From the NCBI GenBank assembly GCA_023425455.1, contig JAFACP010000042.1, positions 1 through 9,887 on the forward strand: a DNA stretch of 9,887 nucleotides, given 5' to 3'. Below, piece after piece: positions 5,301-9,887 of the stretch. Positions within the stretch are counted from its first letter, which is position 1; each line of letters starts with the position of its first letter. The stretch comes from Pseudomonadota bacterium. Lineage in GTDB: Bacteria > Pseudomonadota > Gammaproteobacteria > Enterobacterales > Enterobacteriaceae. The translations under genes and the position numbers were made by a program. A model generated the notes under the pieces. The model did not search any database and was not told where the DNA came from. It saw only the letters and a program-made list of their open reading frames with translations.

Positions 5301-7238
5301 ATGGCGAAAAACCTAATACTCTGGCTGGTCATTGCCGTTGTGCTGATGTCAGTGTTCCAGAGCTTTGGGCCCAGCGAGTCGAATGGCCGCAAGGTGGATT
5401 ATTCTACCTTCCTGCAAGAGGTCAATCAGGACCAGGTTCGCGAAGCGCGTATCAACGGACGTGAGATCAACGTTACCAAGAAAGATAGTAACCGTTACAC
5501 GACTTACATCCCGGTGAACGATCCTAAGCTGCTTGATAACCTTCTGACTAAAAACGTCAAGGTGGTAGGTGAGCCGCCAGAAGAGCCAAGCCTGCTGGCT
5601 TCTATCTTCATCTCCTGGTTCCCGATGCTGCTGCTTATCGGCGTCTGGATCTTCTTTATGCGTCAGATGCAGGGCGGCGGTGGCAAAGGTGCCATGTCGT
5701 TCGGCAAGAGCAAGGCGCGTATGCTGACGGAAGATCAGATCAAAACCACCTTTGCTGATGTCGCGGGTTGTGACGAGGCGAAAGAAGAGGTGGGTGAACT
5801 GGTTGAATACCTGCGTGAGCCAAGCCGTTTCCAGAAACTGGGCGGTAAGATCCCGAAAGGCGTCCTGATGGTCGGCCCTCCGGGTACCGGTAAAACCCTG
5901 CTGGCGAAAGCCATCGCGGGTGAAGCAAAGGTGCCATTCTTCACTATTTCGGGTTCTGACTTCGTTGAAATGTTCGTTGGTGTTGGTGCATCTCGCGTGC
6001 GTGACATGTTCGAACAGGCCAAGAAGGCAGCACCGTGCATTATCTTCATCGATGAGATCGATGCCGTGGGCCGCCAGCGTGGCGCAGGCCTTGGCGGCGG
6101 TCACGATGAACGTGAACAGACGCTGAACCAGATGCTGGTTGAGATGGACGGCTTTGAGGGTAACGAAGGTATTATCGTTATCGCGGCAACCAACCGTCCG
6201 GACGTTCTGGACCCTGCGCTGCTGCGTCCTGGCCGTTTCGACCGACAGGTTGTGGTCGGGCTGCCGGATGTGCGTGGTCGTGAGCAGATTCTGAAAGTTC
6301 ATATGCGTCGTGTTCCTCTGGCGCCAGATATCGATGCGGCAATCATTGCGCGTGGTACGCCGGGCTTCTCCGGTGCCGATCTGGCGAACCTGGTCAACGA
6401 AGCCGCTCTGTTTGCCGCCCGTGGCAACAAGCGGGTGGTGTCCATGGTGGAATTCGAAAAAGCGAAAGACAAAATCATGATGGGTGCGGAACGCCGCTCT
6501 ATGGTGATGACGGAAGCGCAGAAAGAGTCCACGGCATACCACGAAGCAGGCCATGCGATTATTGGTCGTCTGGTGCCGGAACACGATCCGGTGCATAAAG
6601 TGACGATTATTCCGCGCGGTCGTGCGCTGGGCGTAACCTTCTTCCTGCCGGAAGGCGATGCCATCAGCGCCAGTCGCCAGAAGCTGGAAAGCCAGATCTC
6701 AACCCTGTATGGCGGTCGTCTGGCGGAAGAGATTATCTACGGTGCTGAACATGTTTCTACCGGTGCGTCCAACGATATTAAAGTTGCGACAAACCTGGCT
6801 CGCAACATGGTGACCCAGTGGGGCTTCTCCGACAAGCTTGGTCCTTTGCTGTATGCAGAGGAAGATGGCGAGGTGTTCCTCGGCCGTTCTGTGGCGAAAG
6901 CAAAACATATGTCTGATGAGACGGCACGTATCATCGACCAGGAAGTGAAAGCGCTGATTGAACGTAACTACGGTCGCGCACGTCAGATCCTGAACGACAA
7001 TATGGACATCCTGCATTCGATGAAAGACGCGCTCATGAAGTATGAGACCATCGATGCTCCACAGATTGACGACCTGATGGCACGCCGCGAAGTGCGCCCA
7101 CCAGCAGGCTGGGAAGATCCTGGTGCGTCCAACAACAATTCTGACAACAATGGCACGCCTCGTGCGCCGCGTCCGGTCGATGAACCGCGTACGCCAAACC
7201 CGGGCAATACCATGTCAGAGCAGTTGGGCGATAAGTAA
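5301..7238 (+). CDS. ftsH: ATP-dependent zinc metalloprotease FtsH
   Basis: FtsH is a hexameric inner-membrane AAA+ protease that degrades unassembled membrane proteins (such as SecY), sigma32 and LpxC. The product is 645 residues (E. coli 644). Transmembrane segments lie at about 4-21 and 98-119, flanking a periplasmic domain. The AAA+ domain has Walker A GPPGTGKT (192-199), Walker B IIFIDEID (247-254) and second-region-of-homology arginines Arg309/Arg312. The protease domain has HEAGH (414-418) and the third zinc ligand Asp492 (STGASND). The C-terminal tail is Asn/Pro-rich. Start: I use ATG 5301, the common E. coli annotation. An in-frame TTG at 5292 adds Met-Ser-Asp and lies 8 nt after the Shine-Dalgarno GAGG, a better spacing. 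It is co-transcribed with rlmE under a heat-shock promoter. A terminator follows at 7271. Confidence 0.98.
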   Translation: MAKNLILWLVIAVVLMSVFQSFGPSESNGRKVDYSTFLQEVNQDQVREARINGREINVTKKDSNRYTTYIPVNDPKLLDNLLTKNVKVVGEPPEEPSLLASIFISWFPMLLLIGVWIFFMRQMQGGGGKGAMSFGKSKARMLTEDQIKTTFADVAGCDEAKEEVGELVEYLREPSRFQKLGGKIPKGVLMVGPPGTGKTLLAKAIAGEAKVPFFTISGSDFVEMFVGVGASRVRDMFEQAKKAAPCIIFIDEIDAVGRQRGAGLGGGHDEREQTLNQMLVEMDGFEGNEGIIVIAATNRPDVLDPALLRPGRFDRQVVVGLPDVRGREQILKVHMRRVPLAPDIDAAIIARGTPGFSGADLANLVNEAALFAARGNKRVVSMVEFEKAKDKIMMGAERRSMVMTEAQKESTAYHEAGHAIIGRLVPEHDPVHKVTIIPRGRALGVTFFLPEGDAISASRQKLESQISTLYGGRLAEEIIYGAEHVSTGASNDIKVATNLARNMVTQWGFSDKLGPLLYAEEDGEVFLGRSVAKAKHMSDETARIIDQEVKALIERNYGRARQILNDNMDILHSMKDALMKYETIDAPQIDDLMARREVRPPAGWEDPGASNNNSDNNGTPRAPRPVDEPRTPNPGNTMSEQLGDK

Positions 7239-7270
7239 GTCACTGCTTTTGATGATGTTTTCTGTACTTC

Positions 7271-7303
7271 AAACCCTGGAGCTTGCTCCGGGGTTTTTCT
7301 TTT
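7271..7303 (+). terminator. Rho-independent terminator after ftsH
   Basis: The stem AAACCCTGGAG (7271-7281) pairs with CTCCGGGGTTT (7286-7296), one G-U pair, CTTG loop, followed by a T-rich run to 7303. It lies 33 nt after the ftsH stop and 34 nt before folP. As no clear folP promoter follows, partial read-through may feed folP-glmM. Confidence 0.82.
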
Positions 7304-7336
7304 CTGTTCATCTATATTGAAATCAGGGATTTCACC

Positions 7337-8185
7337 ATGAAACTATTCGCTCAGGACTCGCATCTCGATCTCTCACATCCGCATGTGATGGGGATCCTGA
7401 ATGTTACCCCTGACTCTTTCTCTGACGGCGGCACGCATAACACGCTTATTGACGCTGTGAAGCACGCGAATTTGATGATCAATGCCGGTGCTACCATCAT
7501 CGATGTCGGCGGAGAGTCGACACGTCCCGGTGCGGCGGAAGTCTCTGTCGACGAGGAACTGGCACGGGTTGTCCCGGTGGTTGAAGCGATTGCCCGGCGT
7601 TTCGAAGTATGGATCTCTGTCGATACCTCGAAACCTGAGGTGATACGCGAAGTGGCGAGAGTAGGTGCTCACATCATTAATGATATCCGCTCACTTATGG
7701 AACCCGGCGCGCTGGACGCGGCGGCGGAAACGGGGCTGCCGGTCTGCCTGATGCATATGCAAGGACAACCGAAGACCATGCAGGAAGCCCCGAAGTACGA
7801 TGATGTGTTTGCTGACGTCAATCGTTTCTTTAATGAGCACATTGCGCGCTGCGAACGTGCGGGTATCGCAAAAGAGAAATTGCTGCTCGACCCGGGGTTC
7901 GGTTTCGGTAAAAATCTGTCACATAACTATGCGCTGCTTGCTCGCTTATCTGAATTCCACCATTTCGGTTTACCGCTGCTGGTTGGCATGTCGAGAAAAT
8001 CGATGGTAGGGCAATTGCTGAATGTCGGGCCGGGCGAGCGTCTGAGCGGTAGTCTGGCCTGCGCGGTCATTGCGGCGATGCAAGGTGCGCACATTATTCG
8101 TGTCCATGACGTAAAAGAAACAGTTGAAGCCATGCGTGTGGTTGAAGCCACACTGGCAGCGAAGGAAAACAAACGCTATGAGTAA
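7337..8185 (+). CDS. folP: Dihydropteroate synthase
   Basis: FolP condenses 6-hydroxymethyl-7,8-dihydropterin diphosphate with p-aminobenzoate to 7,8-dihydropteroate in folate synthesis; it is the sulfonamide target. The 282 residues equal the E. coli length. Signature motifs are [15 protein letters not shown] (18-32), [13 protein letters not shown] (54-66), SVDTSKP (94-100), INDIRSL (114-120), [10 protein letters not shown] (184-193) and VGMSRKSM (216-223). Phe28 and Pro64, positions where known resistance substitutions occur, are wild type, and no loop insertion is seen. The open frame extends upstream to 7283, across the terminator; I start at 7337 because of the family length and the Shine-Dalgarno AGGGA (7325-7329, 7 nt away). 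It overlaps glmM by 8 nt, so translation is probably coupled. Confidence 0.98.
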   Translation: MKLFAQDSHLDLSHPHVMGILNVTPDSFSDGGTHNTLIDAVKHANLMINAGATIIDVGGESTRPGAAEVSVDEELARVVPVVEAIARRFEVWISVDTSKPEVIREVARVGAHIINDIRSLMEPGALDAAAETGLPVCLMHMQGQPKTMQEAPKYDDVFADVNRFFNEHIARCERAGIAKEKLLLDPGFGFGKNLSHNYALLARLSEFHHFGLPLLVGMSRKSMVGQLLNVGPGERLSGSLACAVIAAMQGAHIIRVHDVKETVEAMRVVEATLAAKENKRYE

Positions 8186-9515
8186 TCGTAAATATTTTGG
8201 TACCGATGGTATCCGTGGCCGCGTCGGCGATGCGCCCATCACCCCTGACTTCGTGCTGAAGCTTGGCTGGGCGGCGGGTAAGGTGCTGGCACGTCATGGC
8301 TCCCGAAAGATTATTATCGGTAAGGATACCCGTATTTCAGGCTATATGCTGGAGTCCGCGCTGGAAGCGGGTCTGGCTGCGGCTGGGCTGTCTGCTTCGT
8401 TCACCGGTCCAATGCCAACGCCTGCCGTTGCCTACCTGACGCGCGCGTTTAGGGCTGAAGCCGGCATTGTTATCTCCGCGTCCCACAACCCGTTTTATGA
8501 CAATGGGATCAAGTTCTTCTCCATTGATGGCACCAAACTGCCGGATGAGGTTGAAGAAGCAATCGAAGCTGAAATGGAAAAAGAGATCACCTGCGTCGAT
8601 TCTGCTGAGCTGGGTAAAGCCAGCCGGATTGTCGATGCCGCTGGCCGTTATATCGAATTTTGCAAAGGCACATTCCCGAATGAACTGAGCCTGAGCCACC
8701 TCAAAATCGTCGTGGATTGTGCAAACGGCGCGACATATCACATTGCCCCTAACGTATTTCGCGAGCTGGGTGCGAAAGTGATCACCATCGGCTGCGAGCC
8801 TGATGGACTGAACATCAACGAGGAGGTGGGTGCCACGGATGTGCGTGCCCTGCAGGCGCGTGTCCTGGCAGAAAAAGCCGACCTGGGTATTGCTCTGGAT
8901 GGCGATGGCGACCGTGTGATCATGGTCGATCACGAAGGGAACAAGGTTGATGGTGACCAGATCCTGTATATCATCGCCCGTGAAGGACTGCGCCAGGGTC
9001 AGCTGCGCGGCGGCGCTGTGGGGACGCTGATGAGCAACATGGGGCTGGAGCTGGCGCTGAAGCAGCTGGGGATCCCGTTTGTGCGCGCCAAAGTTGGCGA
9101 CCGCTATGTCCTCGAAAAATTACAGGAAAAGGGCTGGCGTATCGGCGCAGAAAATTCGGGGCACGTGATCCTGCTTGATAAAACAACCACGGGTGACGGC
9201 ATTGTTGCCGGGCTGCAGGTTGTCGCGGCGATGGTGCGTAATAATATGAGTTTGCATGACTTATGCAGCGGAATGAAAATGTTCCCGCAGATTCTGGTTA
9301 ACGTTCGCTTTACCGCAGGGCACGGCGATCCGCTGGAAAATGAAACTGTGAAAGCGGTGATGACCGACGTTGAAGCAGCGCTTGGCAACCGCGGACGCGT
9401 ATTGCTGCGTAAATCCGGCACTGAGCCTCTGATCCGTGTCATGGTAGAAGGTGAAGATGAAGCGCAGGTGACTGAGTTTGCGCACCGTATTGCTGATGCG
9501 GTGAAAGCTGCATAA
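8178..9515 (+). CDS. glmM: Phosphoglucosamine mutase
   Basis: GlmM interconverts glucosamine-6-phosphate and glucosamine-1-phosphate on the way to UDP-GlcNAc, the precursor of peptidoglycan and lipopolysaccharide. The 445 residues equal the E. coli length. It is an alpha-D-phosphohexomutase with FGTDGIRG (7-14), active phosphoserine Ser102 in ISASHNPF (99-106), metal loop DGDGDR (241-246), sugar-binding ENSGH (325-329) and phosphate-binding [10 protein letters not shown] (411-420). The frame is open upstream inside folP to 8124; the start at 8178 is set by family length and N-terminus ([11 protein letters not shown]). The likely Shine-Dalgarno is AAGGA (8162-8166). It overlaps folP by 8 nt, and a terminator follows 20 nt after the stop. 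Confidence 0.98.
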   Translation: MSNRKYFGTDGIRGRVGDAPITPDFVLKLGWAAGKVLARHGSRKIIIGKDTRISGYMLESALEAGLAAAGLSASFTGPMPTPAVAYLTRAFRAEAGIVISASHNPFYDNGIKFFSIDGTKLPDEVEEAIEAEMEKEITCVDSAELGKASRIVDAAGRYIEFCKGTFPNELSLSHLKIVVDCANGATYHIAPNVFRELGAKVITIGCEPDGLNINEEVGATDVRALQARVLAEKADLGIALDGDGDRVIMVDHEGNKVDGDQILYIIAREGLRQGQLRGGAVGTLMSNMGLELALKQLGIPFVRAKVGDRYVLEKLQEKGWRIGAENSGHVILLDKTTTGDGIVAGLQVVAAMVRNNMSLHDLCSGMKMFPQILVNVRFTAGHGDPLENETVKAVMTDVEAALGNRGRVLLRKSGTEPLIRVMVEGEDEAQVTEFAHRIADAVKAA

Positions 9516-9534
9516 TCTTGCATCTTAAGTGTTT

Positions 9535-9563
9535 AAAAAGGCGGCGCTTGCCGCCTTTGTTTT
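9535..9563 (+). terminator. Rho-independent terminator after glmM
   Basis: A perfect 9-bp stem, AAAGGCGGC (9537-9545) with GCCGCCTTT (9550-9558), has a GCTT loop, followed by GTTTT. An A run precedes it. It ends the folP-glmM transcript and separates it from secG. Confidence 0.9.
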
Positions 9564-9580
9564 GACCAGTTAACCGCTTT

Positions 9581-9609
9581 TTGCTGTTTTTTTCCGCAGT
9601 TGATACAAT
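9581..9609 (+). promoter_or_regulatory. Sigma70 promoter candidate of secG
   Basis: TTGCTG (9581-9586) as -35 and TACAAT (9604-9609) as -10 are separated by 17 bp. It lies between the glmM terminator and secG, and would give a leader of about 125 nt. Confidence 0.6.
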
Positions 9610-9709
9610 GCGCTGAAAATGCCCTTGCGAAGGTCATTCGCTTTGGTTAGTATTCACACCCGCTTCAGTGGGAAACACGAAATCCTGCTAATTGGTCGAA
9701 GCATTGGTA

Positions 9710-9724
9710 TGCGGCAAATCCGCA
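9710..9724 (+). promoter_or_regulatory. Small hairpin abutting the secG ribosome binding site
   Basis: TGCGG (9710-9714) pairs with CCGCA (9720-9724) around CAAAT. The Shine-Dalgarno-like AAGGA (9724-9728) begins at its last base. It is a short 5-bp stem that could modulate initiation or be chance. Confidence 0.25.
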
Positions 9725-9739
9725 AGGAACAGGTTGATT

Positions 9740-9887
9740 ATGTACGAAGCTCTTTTAGTTGTTTTCCTTATTGTAGCCATCGCTCTTGTAGCGCTGATCA
9801 TGCTGCTGCTTGGTAATGGCGCTGATATGGGAGCCTCCTTCGGAGCAGGCGCTTCCGGTACGCTGTTCGGTTCAAGTGGTTCTGCGA
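9740..9887 (+). CDS. secG: Protein translocase subunit SecG, N-terminal 49 codons (runs off the right edge)
   Basis: SecG is the small non-essential subunit of the SecYEG translocon that assists SecA-driven export. The visible part starts MYEALLVVFLIVAIALVALI, the first transmembrane helix (about residues 3-23), then a cytoplasmic loop with GADMGASFGAGASGTLFGSS, matching E. coli SecG (110 residues in full). It is odd at residues 23-26: the family-conserved Gln-Gln-Gly-Lys reads Leu-Leu-Gly-Asn, and the usual Gly-Ser-Gly of the loop reads Gly-Ser-Ala. There is no frameshift. The ATG follows AAGGAACAGG (9724-9733). The promoter candidate lies at 9581-9609. The second helix and C-terminus lie outside the window. 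Confidence 0.93.
   Translation, partial: MYEALLVVFLIVAIALVALIMLLLGNGADMGASFGAGASGTLFGSSGSA

Noticed and set aside
5349..6596. 415-residue minus-strand open frame
   Set aside because: It is antisense to ftsH, rich in His/Arg/Thr as expected from reverse-reading a high-bias gene, and resembles no family. ftsH is unambiguous.
7313..7318. TATATT as a -10 element for folP
   Set aside because: No -35 lies 16-18 bp upstream, and the start would fall on the Shine-Dalgarno.
7283..7336. 18-residue N-terminal extension of folP
   Set aside because: It would start inside the ftsH terminator. The Shine-Dalgarno at 7325-7329 and the family length fix the start at 7337.
8337..8933. 198-residue minus-strand open frame
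   Set aside because: It is the antisense shadow of glmM, which has all its motifs.
9619..9816. 65-residue frame between glmM and secG
   Set aside because: It overlaps secG in another frame, has no good ribosome binding site and no recognisable similarity. It is probably untranslated secG leader.
1..9887. CRISPR array, tRNA or rRNA genes, phage genes, toxin-antitoxin or defence system
   Set aside because: No regular direct repeats, cloverleaf, or unexplained coding stretch was seen. Apart from the IS end, all coding space is core genes and the pmrAB pair.

Overview
The window is chromosomal DNA of an enterobacterium (family Enterobacteriaceae). The evidence is near-identity to Escherichia coli of the encoded DacB, GreA, YhbY, RlmE, FtsH, FolP, GlmM and SecG, and the classic order greA-yhbY-rlmE-ftsH-folP-glmM-secG. 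A PmrAB-type two-component pair directly behind dacB differs from the E. coli K-12 layout and points to the Enterobacter/Klebsiella/Citrobacter side of the family. The genus cannot be fixed from the sequence alone. There is no gene-free stretch over 300 bases; the longest gaps are 3282-3522 and 9516-9739, and both hold regulatory sites.

Positions 1-127 (minus strand) are the left end of an IS3-family, IS150-group insertion sequence: a terminal sequence starting TGAACTGCACCC, an internal hairpin, and the first 25 codons of the transposase OrfA. It abuts what looks like one half of a Rho-independent terminator (128-144), immediately after the pmrB stop codon. The IS therefore probably split the terminator that lay between pmrB and the convergent gene to the left (obgE/cgtA by synteny; not in the window).

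Positions 143-3281 (minus strand) form a compact unit, dacB-pmrA-pmrB: a periplasmic D,D-carboxypeptidase/endopeptidase, then a response regulator 2 nt later, then a histidine kinase overlapping it by 4 nt. The kinase keeps the two periplasmic ExxE motifs known as ferric-iron-sensing motifs in Salmonella PmrB. Positions 3282-3522 hold divergent promoters and a terminator-containing greA leader, resembling the E. coli GraL leader RNA. greA (transcript cleavage factor) follows and ends at a bidirectional terminator shared with the convergent gene yhbY (ribosome assembly).

yhbY and rlmE diverge from 4445-4571, where a sigma70-type promoter for yhbY overlaps a sigma32-like heat-shock promoter for rlmE-ftsH. 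rlmE (23S rRNA Um2552 methyltransferase) and ftsH (membrane AAA+ zinc protease) form the heat-shock operon. A terminator separates them from folP-glmM, whose reading frames overlap by 8 bp (folate synthesis, and the first committed step toward UDP-GlcNAc). After another terminator, secG (SecYEG translocon) starts with its own promoter and runs off the right edge. Its normally conserved loop carries unusual substitutions.

Most of the window is ordinary core genome. I found no undescribed system. The items most worth checking are the IS junction, the dacB-pmrAB unit, the overlapping yhbY/rlmE promoters, and the SecG variant.
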